A program made the position numbers and the translations under genes. The notes beneath the pieces were generated by a model, which had not been told where the DNA came from, did no database searches, and saw nothing but the letters and a program-made list of their open reading frames with translations. This document shows, in pieces, positions 1-8,326 of a stretch of DNA of 17,604 nt. This stretch comes from Armatimonadota bacterium (GTDB taxonomy: Bacteria > Armatimonadota > Fimbriimonadia > Fimbriimonadales > Fimbriimonadaceae). The stretch covers positions 1 through 17,604 of the forward strand of contig JAEVZK010000121.1 of assembly GCA_023392285.1 (NCBI GenBank), in the 5' to 3' direction. Position 1 is the first letter of the stretch, and every line of letters starts with the position of its first letter.

Positions 1-2283
1 ATGAGTCCAGACGATTTGATCTCCCGACTCTTCGACCGCGACTCGATAATTCGCGATGCCGGGCATCTGATCAGCCAAGGCGTTAAGTTGGTGGTAGTGC
101 GTTGCGAACAGGGTCTTTGCCGATACGCCAGCAAGGTGCTCCACCATCGCCCAGGCGATCGCAAGGCCGTCGTAGGTGCTGGTTCCACGCCCCACTTCAT
201 CGAGAATCACTAGGGAGCGCTCAGTCGCGTGGTTGAGAATGTTCGCACTTTCAACCATCTCCACCATAAACGTGGATTGGCCGGTCGCCAACTCATCCTT
301 TGCTCCGATACGGGAAAAGATGCGGTCGCACAAGCCAAGGCGGCAAGATTTTGCCGGTACGAAGCTGCCGATCTGTGCGAGCAACACGATAAGGGCGTTT
401 TGCCGAAGATATGTCGACTTCCCGGCCATATTAGGGCCGGTAAGAATCAGCAGCTTGGCGGGTTTTGACTGCGTTCCAAGCAAGGTGTCGTTCGGCACGA
501 AATGAGGCGTGTTGGCCTCAACGACCGGGTGACGTCCACCCCGAATCTCGATAACGTTATCGGTGGTAAGTTCGGGCTGTACAAAGCCACGCCGGGCCGC
601 CGTTTCGCCAAGGCTCGAAAGCACGTCGAGTTCGGCCAGGGCTCGCGCGGTTTGGAGCAGTGCCGAAGCATGCTCCGCGACTCGGCTCCTGATGCGTCCA
701 AAAAGCTCAGCTTCGAGAGCGGTAGCCTTCTCTTCGGCGTTGAGCACAAGAGATTCCTGCTCCTTGAGCTCAGCAGTTATATATCGCTCGGCATTGGCCG
801 TGGTTTGTTTCCGAATGTATTCTTCCGGCACCCGACTGATCTGAGCTTTAGAAACCTCAAGATAGTATCCAAACACTGAGTTAAAGCCCACCTTCAGGTT
901 GGCAATCCCGGTCCTCTCCCGTTCCTTTTGTTCGATCGAAGCAATGAACGACTTCCCGTTCTTATTCAAATCGCGAAGCGCGTCCAGTTCCGGATCGTAG
1001 CCGGGCCGAATGATTCCGCCTTCGCGAACCGTATGGGGTGGCTCGGAGACGATTGAGTCCTCCAAAAGGTGCATAACGTCGCGATGCTCAGAAATCTCCT
1101 CACGCAACGCCTGAATGCGCCCCAATCCAACCTTGCGCAGCGGATCTGCGAGCGTCGGCAGGGATGTAAGGGAATCGCGAAGTGCGGCGAGGTCCCGAGG
1201 CCCGGCGAGATTGTTGGCGATTCGGGAGATCAGCCGTTCTAGATCGGCAAGACGACTGAGACCATCGCGAACGTCGCCACGCACAAGTTGATGCGTCACG
1301 AATCGACCGACTGCCGCTTGGCGATCCTCAATTTCTGCGATATTGAGTAGAGGCTGCTCGATCCATTTTCGCAACAGGCGAAACCCCATGCTCGTCACTG
1401 TGCAGTCCAAGATGCCGAGCAACGTGAATTTGCGACTGCCGTCAGCCAAATTCTGCGTGAGCTCGAGAGAGCGGCGGGTGGCTGGATCCAGTCTCATGTA
1501 GCCATCGATTGAATACGAGCTGATCGAATCGATGTGTGCCAGAGAAAGATGATTCTTTTCCGCGTAGGCAAGGATCATCGACGCAGCAACGACTGCGGTG
1601 GGTTTGTCTTCAAGCCCGTAGCCGTGGAGCTGACTTACTCCAAGTTGGTCCGTCAGCTTTCGCGTAGCTCGCTCCGGCGAAGGGGAAGGCTGATTGGTCA
1701 CGCTTGCACCGAACCCTTGCTGCGCCAGTTCTCCGTAGGTGTCAGCTTCAGGCCCCACCAGCAGTTCCGCTGGACGGATGCGGCCCAGTTCCTGAATGAG
1801 CTTCTCCTGAAGCGATTCGCCGGAAAGCTCTGTCACCACAAACTCTCCCGTGCTCGGATCGAGAGTTGCCAAGCCCGCTTTTCCGTTCTGCACACAAATC
1901 GCAGCGAGGAAATTGTTGGCGTCCGATGGCAACATCGAATCTTCCATCAGGGTCCCCGGGGTCAGCACTCGGGTAACCCCACGCTTCACCAATCCTTTCG
2001 CTTCCTTCGGGTTCTCGAGTTGATCGCATAGCGCAACTTTGATGCCCTTTTGGAGGAGACGGGCCAGATACTTTTCAACCGAATGAAACGGAACGCCCGC
2101 CATCGGCATGCGCTCGCCCCCGTCGTCCCGACCCGTTAGCGTGATCTCCAGCGCTGCCGCCGCCGTCTCGGCGTCTTCCCCGTAAAATTCGTAAAAGTCG
2201 CCCACGCGCATCGCCACGACCACGCCTGGGTTTTCTTCTTTCGCGCGGAAGTATTGCTGCAGCATCGGCGTGCGCGCTTTCAT
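1..2283 (-). CDS. mutS: DNA mismatch repair protein MutS (partial, C-terminus beyond the left edge)
   Basis: The frame is open on the minus strand from an ATG at 2281-2283 to the window edge, giving 761 codons without a stop. MutS recognises mismatches and small loops in DNA and recruits MutL in an ATP-dependent way. Seen in the translation: the mismatch-contacting Phe-X-Glu motif (F30-Y31-E32, in GDFYEF), a long lever/clamp region, the Walker A motif GPNMAGKST at residues 616-624, Walker B ILDE at 693-696 followed by GRGTST, and the FATHYHQL segment near residue 740. Family members are usually about 850-900 residues, so roughly the last 100, including the dimerisation helix-turn-helix, lie outside the window. 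The start fits the usual MutS N-terminus (TPMLQQY). There is no SD at a normal distance; a -10-like box 6 bases upstream suggests a leaderless message. Family assignment is certain. Confidence 0.97.
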   Translation of the reverse strand, partial: MKARTPMLQQYFRAKEENPGVVVAMRVGDFYEFYGEDAETAAAALEITLTGRDDGGERMPMAGVPFHSVEKYLARLLQKGIKVALCDQLENPKEAKGLVKRGVTRVLTPGTLMEDSMLPSDANNFLAAICVQNGKAGLATLDPSTGEFVVTELSGESLQEKLIQELGRIRPAELLVGPEADTYGELAQQGFGASVTNQPSPSPERATRKLTDQLGVSQLHGYGLEDKPTAVVAASMILAYAEKNHLSLAHIDSISSYSIDGYMRLDPATRRSLELTQNLADGSRKFTLLGILDCTVTSMGFRLLRKWIEQPLLNIAEIEDRQAAVGRFVTHQLVRGDVRDGLSRLADLERLISRIANNLAGPRDLAALRDSLTSLPTLADPLRKVGLGRIQALREEISEHRDVMHLLEDSIVSEPPHTVREGGIIRPGYDPELDALRDLNKNGKSFIASIEQKERERTGIANLKVGFNSVFGYYLEVSKAQISRVPEEYIRKQTTANAERYITAELKEQESLVLNAEEKATALEAELFGRIRSRVAEHASALLQTARALAELDVLSSLGETAARRGFVQPELTTDNVIEIRGGRHPVVEANTPHFVPNDTLLGTQSKPAKLLILTGPNMAGKSTYLRQNALIVLLAQIGSFVPAKSCRLGLCDRIFSRIGAKDELATGQSTFMVEMVESANILNHATERSLVILDEVGRGTSTYDGLAIAWAMVEHLAGVSAKTLFATHYHQLNALADQMPGIANYRVAVEESGDQIVWTH

Positions 2284-2289
2284 CCTTTA

Positions 2290-2295
2290 AGAGTA
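2290..2295 (-). promoter_or_regulatory. Candidate -10 box of mutS, positioned for a leaderless transcript
   Basis: On the minus strand TACTCT is followed by exactly six bases (TAAAGG) and then the mutS ATG. This TANNNT-N6-ATG spacing would place the transcription start at or next to the start codon. The purine-rich TAAAGG touches the ATG and is too close to act as a Shine-Dalgarno sequence. No clear -35 box was seen. Inference from spacing only. Confidence 0.4.
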
Positions 2296-2360
2296 TTCGA
2301 TTTGAGGTTAGCCTCGTGAACAAGGAAGTACCCAATAGGGCGATCATCGGATGAAACTGA

Positions 2361-2366
2361 TAAACT
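2361..2366 (+). promoter_or_regulatory. Candidate -10 box (TAAACT) for the yvlD-like/yvcK/gmk cluster
   Basis: TAAACT, preceded by TGA, lies 11 bases before the ATG at 2378, in the 94-bp divergent gap between mutS and the plus-strand cluster. The same hexamer sits 10 bases before another start at 12747. The transcript would have a leader of only about five bases. The match to TATAAT is modest and no -35 box is evident. Confidence 0.3.
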
Positions 2367-2377
2367 AGCGCGGACGG

Positions 2378-2773
2378 ATGACAAAGCTCTTCTTGCGCTG
2401 GATCTTGCTCGCGGTGTCGGTCCTTGCCGCATCCTTCGTGAGCCAGGCGCTCGGATTGGGTTTCCGGGCCGACACTGGTGACGCCCCAGGCTTTCTCAAG
2501 CTGATGCTCGGCGTCCTGATATTGAGCTTTCTGAATGCCACGATTGGGCGGGTGATCCGATTCCTTACCTTGCCTTTAAGCTGCATCACCCTTGGTCTCT
2601 TCTCCCTGGTGATCAATGCAGCGATTCTCATGCTTGCGGCCTCATTCGGGCTTGGATTTCAAATCACCGATTCCGGATGGAAGGCTTTCCTTGCTGCCTT
2701 CGTCGCCTCTTTAATGATCGCTTTCATCAATGGGGTGTTGGGAACCTTCCTGCCGGACGATCGTGATGAGTAG
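2378..2773 (+). CDS. YvlD / phage-holin-IV-like small integral membrane protein
   Basis: 131 residues with four hydrophobic helices at about 5-27, 40-57, 64-92 and 102-124. The segment around residues 63-85 (LTLPLSCITLGLFSLVINA) matches the signature of the PF04020 family, named for mycobacterial four-TM phage holin-like proteins and B. subtilis YvlD. Despite the name these are mostly ordinary chromosomal proteins of the cytoplasmic membrane with no settled function, and nothing else here looks like a phage. The C-terminus is short and acidic (LPDDRDE). The gene overlaps the next ORF by 8 bp, so the two are probably translationally coupled. Family membership is fairly sure; the role is unknown. 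Confidence 0.8.
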   Translation: MTKLFLRWILLAVSVLAASFVSQALGLGFRADTGDAPGFLKLMLGVLILSFLNATIGRVIRFLTLPLSCITLGLFSLVINAAILMLAASFGLGFQITDSGWKAFLAAFVASLMIAFINGVLGTFLPDDRDE

Positions 2774-4079
2774 CGGGAAGCGGTATCGGTTAAGACGCTA
2801 TCTTGCCCCGACGGCGGGTATGCGCAAGGCAATCATCGTGGGCTTGATTGGCCTGCTCTTCTTCTTTATCGGCGTCGCGCTCAGCTTTCGAGTCGTGCTG
2901 AGACCGGGTTTGGAAAAAATTGCCTCAGTCACTCGCGACATGCTCAGCCACGTGGTGCCCGAAGACAATCTTGATTTTGCGATTCATAACGCGGGCGGCG
3001 CATTTTTGGTCATTGGCGGCTACCTGGTCTTTCTGGGGTTTCGGAACGGACTGCGCCACATGATCGCCACAATCAATCCTGGCATCAGAGGTCCGTTTGG
3101 TGACGAGTATCGACGACGGCAAATTCTCGCTCAAGGGCCGAGAATCGTCGCGATTGGGGGAGGTACCGGTCTCTCCACGCTTCTCCGGGGACTGAAGCTC
3201 TACAGTTCCAATATCACCGCCATTGTGACCGTGAGCGATGACGGCGGCAGCAGCGGCAAGCTCGTGAAGGAGAAGGGCATGATCCCTCCAGGTGATATCC
3301 GCAACTGCCTCGTCGCGCTCGCCGATGCTGAAAAGTCGATGACCGATCTCTTTCAGCACCGTTTCACGAGCGAAAGCGGCAACTTAAGCGGCCACTCAAT
3401 GGGAAACCTGCTGATCGCCGCGCTCGTCGACCAGAGCCACGGAGACTTCGAGAAGGCGGTCGAGCGAGCGAGTGATGTTCTTGCCATTCGCGGACGAGTG
3501 ATCCCGGCGACGCTGGACAACGTTCGCCTTCGCGCACTTCTAGATTCGGGAGAAGAGATTGCAGGCGAAACCGCTATTGTGGAAGCGGGCCAGAAGATCC
3601 GCAAAATCTATCTTGATCCGCAGGGCGTCGCGCCTCATCCGGCCGCGCTCGAAGCAATTCGAGATGCTGACATCGTCGTGATTGGCCCCGGCAGCGTGTT
3701 TACGAGCATCATTCCGAACCTACTCGTTCCCGGTATCGCAGGGGCGCTGAAAGAGACTCAAGCCGTAAAAGTGTACGTGTGCAACGTTATGACGCAGCCC
3801 GGAGAGAGCGATAGCTTCTCCGCAAGCCAACATGTGTCCGCTATCCTTACCAATACCGATAGTCGAATTTTCGACTACGTCTTGGTCAGCACGGGTTCGC
3901 CAAGTGAATCCTCGCTTGAGAAATATCGCGAATCGGGACAGTTCCTGGTGGACCCGGACGTGGATCGTATCCGGGGCATGGGCTTTCGCCCAGTCACGGG
4001 AAACTTCACCAGCGACACCGACTTCGTGCGGCATGATCCCTCCAAAGTCGCAGAGCGACTGATGGCTCTGTTGAAATGA
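2766..4079 (+). CDS. yvcK: YvcK/CofD-like gluconeogenesis-factor family protein with N-terminal membrane anchor
   Basis: 437 residues. Two hydrophobic stretches (about 20-45 and 76-94) precede a CofD-like domain beginning near residue 126. Conserved motifs: GGGTGLS (131-137), SDDGGSSG (157-164), PPGDIRNCL (174-182), GHSMGN (209-214), then IGPGSVFTSIIPNLL and VCNVMTQPGE. In Firmicutes and Actinobacteria YvcK-type proteins bind UDP-GlcNAc and are needed for cell-wall and morphology control on gluconeogenic carbon; they lack the phospholactate transferase activity of CofD. I chose the ATG at 2766, which overlaps the preceding gene by 8 bp, over an in-frame start at 2730 that adds only an uncharged-looking, Cys/Trp-containing extension. 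An ATG at 2820 is also possible. The gene overlaps gmk by 4 bp (ATGA). The membrane anchor is seen in some family members and absent in the classic B. subtilis protein. Confidence 0.9.
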   Translation: MSSGKRYRLRRYLAPTAGMRKAIIVGLIGLLFFFIGVALSFRVVLRPGLEKIASVTRDMLSHVVPEDNLDFAIHNAGGAFLVIGGYLVFLGFRNGLRHMIATINPGIRGPFGDEYRRRQILAQGPRIVAIGGGTGLSTLLRGLKLYSSNITAIVTVSDDGGSSGKLVKEKGMIPPGDIRNCLVALADAEKSMTDLFQHRFTSESGNLSGHSMGNLLIAALVDQSHGDFEKAVERASDVLAIRGRVIPATLDNVRLRALLDSGEEIAGETAIVEAGQKIRKIYLDPQGVAPHPAALEAIRDADIVVIGPGSVFTSIIPNLLVPGIAGALKETQAVKVYVCNVMTQPGESDSFSASQHVSAILTNTDSRIFDYVLVSTGSPSESSLEKYRESGQFLVDPDVDRIRGMGFRPVTGNFTSDTDFVRHDPSKVAERLMALLK

Positions 4080-4633
4080 GTCGAGGCAAGCTAGTTATCC
4101 TTAGCGGTCCGAGCGGCGTCGGCAAGGACACCGTGCTCAATGCTTGGAGCGCTTTCAACCCCCGAGTCCAACGAGTGGTGGCAGTCACGACACGTCCTCG
4201 GCGGTCAGTAGAGGTGGATGGCATCGACTACCACTTCCGGACGAAGGAAGAGTTCGAGCAGTTGATCGCGGAAGGAGCTTTCTTGGAACACAAAGAGGTT
4301 TTCGGCAACTACTACGGCACTCCGCTGAAACAGCTAGAGCACATGCTTGAGGAAGGAAAAATCGCCGTGCTTAAGATCGACGTGCAGGGTGCCCTCACCG
4401 CGATCGATCTTCGCCCAGATGCGACCACGATCTTCATCATGCCCCCATCCATGGAGGAATTGGACCGACGAATCCGAGCAAGAGCCACTGAATCTCATGA
4501 AGACATCGAGAGACGCTTAGCGGTGGCTCATCAGGAAATCAGCACGAGTTCCCGCTACCGCCATCGAGTCATCAATGATGATGTGGAAACCGTTGTGCAA
4601 CAACTTGAGGACATTGTGCGCTCTGGAATTTAG
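4076..4633 (+). CDS. gmk: Guanylate kinase
   Basis: 185 residues, close to the usual size. The enzyme phosphorylates GMP to GDP with ATP in the cytoplasm, an essential step of guanine nucleotide synthesis. Seen: the P-loop GPSGVGKD at 11-18; the GMP-binding segment with TTRPRR (38-43), E46, G49 and Y52; the EHKEVFGNYYGT segment at 71-82; IDVQGA at 101-106; and the Arg-rich lid region around 130-147. The P-loop has Asp18 followed by Thr19, where many homologues have Gly or Ser before Thr. The start overlaps the yvcK stop (ATGA), so expression is probably coupled. Its stop is 4 bp from the stop of the convergent oxidoreductase gene. Assignment is certain. Confidence 0.97.
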   Translation: MSRGKLVILSGPSGVGKDTVLNAWSAFNPRVQRVVAVTTRPRRSVEVDGIDYHFRTKEEFEQLIAEGAFLEHKEVFGNYYGTPLKQLEHMLEEGKIAVLKIDVQGALTAIDLRPDATTIFIMPPSMEELDRRIRARATESHEDIERRLAVAHQEISTSSRYRHRVINDDVETVVQQLEDIVRSGI

Positions 4634-4656
4634 TCCTTCAAAGGGGATGGAGGACT
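4632..4656. other. Hairpin across the convergent stop codons of gmk and the oxidoreductase gene
   Basis: AGTCCTTCA (4632-4640) and TGGAGGACT (4648-4656) can pair over nine positions, one of them G-U, around a 7-base loop. The structure covers both stop codons. Neither strand has a T-run after it, so it is not a classical intrinsic terminator. It could limit convergent read-through or be chance. Confidence 0.35.
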
Positions 4657-6200
4657 GGCCAGCGGACAGCCACTCCTTGCCGAGCCAGCAGCGACTGAAA
4701 ATCAGACACTCGGCTCTGATCTCCTGAAACATCGTGCGGGAGACAACCCGATCGGATGCAGTGGCTTGCCAATATGGCGCTCGCTTCGCCAACGTTCCAC
4801 TCAATCGGGTGCAGACGATAGCAGCCATTGGCGATGTGGCTAACCCCCAGATTCTTCGCCGCGGGCAGCAAATTGCGCATCCGAACCGGGATTAGACTGC
4901 CGAGTGGGATTTGAAATGGCAAGGTGCTGGTGTCGATGTAGCCCACTCCTGACGCACTGGGATGTAGATCTATCCGATAACTGCCAATTCCTACTGAATC
5001 CGCCATCGCGGGAGCGCGGTCGCAGCCCGGATTGTCCTCGGTGCTCACCATGTCTTCAGTAACCATGGCTTGGGCAACGATCCGGCGGGATTCTCTCATA
5101 TAAGGCGCTTTTGCCAATCCGTCCCAGGTGCCCATGATATCTGGTCGCAAGTAAAGACCAGGGTAGCCAACACCGCCGTCATGACGTGGTGCCTCCGTTT
5201 GGAGCCAATAGAGGAGACTCAGGGAGAGTTGTTTCGCTTCCTGAAACGCGGAACGTACATTGCTTGGTTCTTTGTCGATAACATTCTTAAGGAAGAAATC
5301 GTTCTGAGGCCAGTTCACAAGCGTGACGGGATGCAAATCAGCGGTAAAGTTTGCGGGATCGACAACCTGCCGGTATCGAAATAGGTCGAATCCATCCTCG
5401 GAAAACAGTGGCAGGTGCCGGGGCTCGCCGGTGTGCGGATTGAGGCCGAGAAATCCGAAATGAGGGCCGGGCCAAAATGAGGGTTGGTAGCTGCGCCAAA
5501 ATTCGTACGATTCCGGCTTGTCGATTGTGCGGTGGCTTCCCTCGTCTAGAGCGACGGCCATTACCCAGGTGAATCCTTGGACGTCTTCAGGGTGGGCACA
5601 CTCGGGCGCGTTCAGCTCCTCCGTTTCCCGCCGCGATTCCGCCCCGCTGCGATACTCTGCTCCGCTCAATGGGAGCAGGTCTCCCAGTTCAGTGGCGTCG
5701 AGAAACATTTGCGCATGAACGATCTCCTCCGCATTCGAGGGCAGGTGGAGCAGTTTAACCGAGCGAATCAAATCGCCTTGCACATCGACCGCGGTAGGCG
5801 CTCGTTCTAGTCGTAAGTCGAGAAGTCCAGAAGTCAAATGGGGCTGGAGCATTTCATTGAGCACCAGCCAGCCAATTCTCGGTTCGTGGCAGAGTCTGCT
5901 CACCCAGCCGCCTCCAGGATTGAGGCGGCGGGTCTTGGCGGCCTCGGCGGTCAGCGGCATGAAGGCTTGGTAGAACGCGCGAATGCGCTCACGAAATTCC
6001 CGGTAGGAAGAGGTGCAACCGAAATCCTCGATCCAAGGGTGCTCATCTGGCGGCACGGCTTGGGAAGTGAACTGCCCACCTATCCAATCCGTCTCCTCGG
6101 TCAAAATGACGCGTAAACCCAGGCGCGCCGCCGCAAGTGCGGCCGCGACTCCACCCGTCCCGCCTCCAACTATGCAGATATCACACGACGCCTCGCGCAT
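4638..6200 (-). CDS. FAD-dependent oxidoreductase (FAD_oxidored, PF12831 type)
   Basis: 520 residues. The N-terminus is a Rossmann dinucleotide fold: a beta strand, then GGGTGG at 12-17, and an acidic end to the second strand (TEE, 34-36). It continues with the family-typical DWIGGQFTSQAVPPDEHPW segment. A second FAD-contacting region is near the C-terminus (RNLLPAAKNLG, then RLHPIEWNVGEA). These are features of PF12831 flavoproteins, whose substrates are mostly unknown; they are common in Planctomycetes and other polysaccharide-degrading bacteria. No signal peptide is visible, since the fold begins within the first ten residues, so it is probably cytoplasmic. It stands alone: convergent with gmk and divergent from the MerR gene over a 102-bp gap that holds no clear promoter on this strand. 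Substrate not inferable. Confidence 0.85.
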   Translation of the reverse strand: MREASCDICIVGGGTGGVAAALAAARLGLRVILTEETDWIGGQFTSQAVPPDEHPWIEDFGCTSSYREFRERIRAFYQAFMPLTAEAAKTRRLNPGGGWVSRLCHEPRIGWLVLNEMLQPHLTSGLLDLRLERAPTAVDVQGDLIRSVKLLHLPSNAEEIVHAQMFLDATELGDLLPLSGAEYRSGAESRRETEELNAPECAHPEDVQGFTWVMAVALDEGSHRTIDKPESYEFWRSYQPSFWPGPHFGFLGLNPHTGEPRHLPLFSEDGFDLFRYRQVVDPANFTADLHPVTLVNWPQNDFFLKNVIDKEPSNVRSAFQEAKQLSLSLLYWLQTEAPRHDGGVGYPGLYLRPDIMGTWDGLAKAPYMRESRRIVAQAMVTEDMVSTEDNPGCDRAPAMADSVGIGSYRIDLHPSASGVGYIDTSTLPFQIPLGSLIPVRMRNLLPAAKNLGVSHIANGCYRLHPIEWNVGEASAILASHCIRSGCLPHDVSGDQSRVSDFQSLLARQGVAVRWPVLHPL

Positions 6201-6302
6201 TCACGGAAGGCTACCGAATTCTGACTGAAGTCGGGACGAGGCTCAAATCGGGAATTCTCATGGCCTACCCTGCAAAAACACTGGGAATGTGCCAATACAT
6301 CT

Positions 6303-6620
6303 ATGGAAGGCGCGAAAGCGCTCATTCGGAGATTCACCAGAGTGGCCTCGATCAAGAACAAGAGCAAATCAGACGGAGCGGTTAGCATTAGCGCCGCCGC
6401 TAATATCACCGGAGTTGAGGTCTATACACTTCGTTATTGGGAGAAGGAGTTCGACAGCTTTCTAAACCCGAATCGAACGGAAGGCGGACAGCGACGGTAC
6501 CGTCCGCAAGACATCCAAACCGTGTTTGCGATCAAACGTCTTCTGCGGGATGAAATGTTCAGCATCGCGGGTGCCCGCCGACATTTGGCCAAACTCTTCG
6601 AATCTCAACAGGCGGCCTAA
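6303..6620 (+). CDS. Small MerR-family transcriptional regulator
   Basis: 105 residues from the ATG at 6303. A MerR-type winged helix-turn-helix spans about residues 28-95: VSISAAANITGVEVYTLRYW is the helix-turn-helix, NRTEGGQRRY (57-66) is the wing, then the helical part IQTVFAIKRLLRDEMFSIAGARRHL. MerR proteins bind DNA as dimers and remodel promoters with long spacers. This one has only about ten residues after the DNA-binding domain, so there is no effector pocket or metal-binding cysteine region. An in-frame GTG at 6342 with a GGAG ten bases before it is an equally good start and would trim 13 basic residues. It lies 2 bp before the glycosyltransferase gene, so the two are surely cotranscribed. 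The target is unknown. Confidence 0.85.
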   Translation: MEGAKALIRRFTRVASIKNKSKSDGAVSISAAANITGVEVYTLRYWEKEFDSFLNPNRTEGGQRRYRPQDIQTVFAIKRLLRDEMFSIAGARRHLAKLFESQQAA

Positions 6621-6622
6621 CA

Positions 6623-8326
6623 GTGAGCACTTCCAGTTCAATTTCTGCATGCCTCATCGTCAAGAACGAGGAGGCGAATCTAGCCCGATGCCTGAAAAGT
6701 CTCTCCGGAGCAGTCGACCAGATCATTGTCATCGATACCGGCTCAAGTGACCGAACTGTCGAGGTCGCACAGGAGTTTGGCGCGGAAGTGGGTTCATTCT
6801 CGTGGAGTGACGACTTCTCCGCCGCGCGTAATCAGGCTTTGATTCGGGCCAATGGACCTTGGATTTTGTGGATTGATGCCGATGAGGAGTTGACGTCTGA
6901 CTCCGCGAAGGTTCTACGCGCTGCAACGCGCAAGCGAGACATTGGGGGCTACAACGCGGAGATCGTCAACTTCACCGCCGACGGAACCGACGACCAAATT
7001 TACATCCATCGGGCAGTTCGCCTATTCCGAAAAGTTTCGGATTGCATGTTTTCGGGGCGAATCCATGAACAAGTCACTCCGTCTCTACAAGCGGCTGGGC
7101 TCACGTGGGCAGATCTGGACGATTTCAAGATTCTGCATCACGGGTATCGACCTAGTGCGATGATTGAGAAGGAGAAGATCGACCGAACGATATCGATCTT
7201 AACTTCGGAACTGGCGGAAAATCCGACAGACAGCTTTCAATGGTTCAATCTGGCCAACGCATACACGGTGGCTCATCGGTGGGCGGACGCGGAACGAGCG
7301 GCGGCTGAGTGTCTCCGTCAGGGCGGTGCCAAAGAATTCAACACCTTAAACTTCCAGTTCCTGATCACGGCGTTAAGATCCCAGGCGAAGTTTCGACAGG
7401 CCCTCACGATTTGTGCCGAGGCGAAGGCCTCTGGGTGCGGCGGCTTGCTTATTGATTTTGAGGAGGCTCTCACCTACTTCGAAATGGGTGACGCGGCGGC
7501 TGGGCTCGAACCAGCTCGCGCTGCCTGTCAGGCGACTTGGCCGAAGGGGATGACGGGCGACCGAAGCATATTGGACTCGAAAAGATGGCTGGTGCTGGCG
7601 CAAATATGCACAGCCCTTTGCCTCTTCGACGAAGCCGAATCTGCCTTGGCATCGGCTCCCCAGCATCCGCTATCGAGCCTCATTCTTGCCAACATTTTGG
7701 AGAAGAAGGGAGCGAGCGATCAGGCTCTGGAGCTCTACCGGCTTTCTGCACTCGACGCAGCGACTGCAAAGCAGGCCCTGGCCGGCGCCGGAAGATGCGC
7801 AATGCATCTTGGACTGCCCAGACAGGCGGCGGACTATTTTGGACAGGCTTGGGCCCTCGAGCCTAGCGACTACTCTCTTTGGACGGAATGCGTTCAAGCC
7901 GCTGAACTGTCCGGCGATTTGACTCTTATCCAGAGCAGCTACGAACTCTACTCCACTCAGATGACGCCCACTGCGGAAATTCTCGTGAACTGGGGTCGGT
8001 CACTTGAATCTGGCGGTGATTTCGAGAAAGCGCTACTGCTCTATTCGGAAGCGATTGCCCGAAATCCCCAAGATGCCAATGCCCACTTCAATGCTGGCGA
8101 CCTGCTTTACCGAATAGGACAATTTCAGGATGCAGCGCATATTTATCAAGCAGCGCTGAAGCTGACCCCACTCAACGCCCAAGGCTGGTTCGTGCTCGGC
8201 AATTCTCTGGCTCAGTGCGGCATCGCAGAAGGGGCAGTGATTGGCTATCGACAGGCCCTAATATTGGATCCAACTCACCAGGAGGCGAAGCACAATCTGC
8301 AACTCGTCTCCGGAGAATCGGCTTAA
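6623..8326 (+). CDS. Family 2 glycosyltransferase with C-terminal TPR repeats
   Basis: 567 residues from a GTG start; an AGGCGG lies about 8 bases upstream. The GT2 fold (GT-A) is at 6-230: the SACLIVKNEEANLARCL start, IDTGSSDRT at 37-45 and the metal-binding acidic motif DADEE at 85-89, as in WaaE/SunS-like transferases that use nucleotide sugars. From about residue 200 the protein is helical, with TPR units that are clearest at the C-terminus (for example AHFNAGDLLYRIGQFQDAA, then GWFVLGNSLAQCG). There is no signal peptide or membrane helix, so it is cytoplasmic. TPR-fused GT2 proteins modify peptides, proteins or lipid-linked glycans; the acceptor cannot be told here. Its stop codon overlaps that of the convergent ankyrin gene by 4 bp, with no terminator visible. 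Confidence 0.88.
   Translation: MSTSSSISACLIVKNEEANLARCLKSLSGAVDQIIVIDTGSSDRTVEVAQEFGAEVGSFSWSDDFSAARNQALIRANGPWILWIDADEELTSDSAKVLRAATRKRDIGGYNAEIVNFTADGTDDQIYIHRAVRLFRKVSDCMFSGRIHEQVTPSLQAAGLTWADLDDFKILHHGYRPSAMIEKEKIDRTISILTSELAENPTDSFQWFNLANAYTVAHRWADAERAAAECLRQGGAKEFNTLNFQFLITALRSQAKFRQALTICAEAKASGCGGLLIDFEEALTYFEMGDAAAGLEPARAACQATWPKGMTGDRSILDSKRWLVLAQICTALCLFDEAESALASAPQHPLSSLILANILEKKGASDQALELYRLSALDAATAKQALAGAGRCAMHLGLPRQAADYFGQAWALEPSDYSLWTECVQAAELSGDLTLIQSSYELYSTQMTPTAEILVNWGRSLESGGDFEKALLLYSEAIARNPQDANAHFNAGDLLYRIGQFQDAAHIYQAALKLTPLNAQGWFVLGNSLAQCGIAEGAVIGYRQALILDPTHQEAKHNLQLVSGESA

Noticed and set aside
1534..2031. 165-codon open frame on the plus strand
   Set aside because: It is antisense to mutS, whose reading frame is continuous and conserved over this stretch.
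2378..2773. Holin gene as a prophage sign
   Set aside because: The PF04020 name is historical; the gene is in an overlapping cluster with yvcK and gmk and no phage gene is near.
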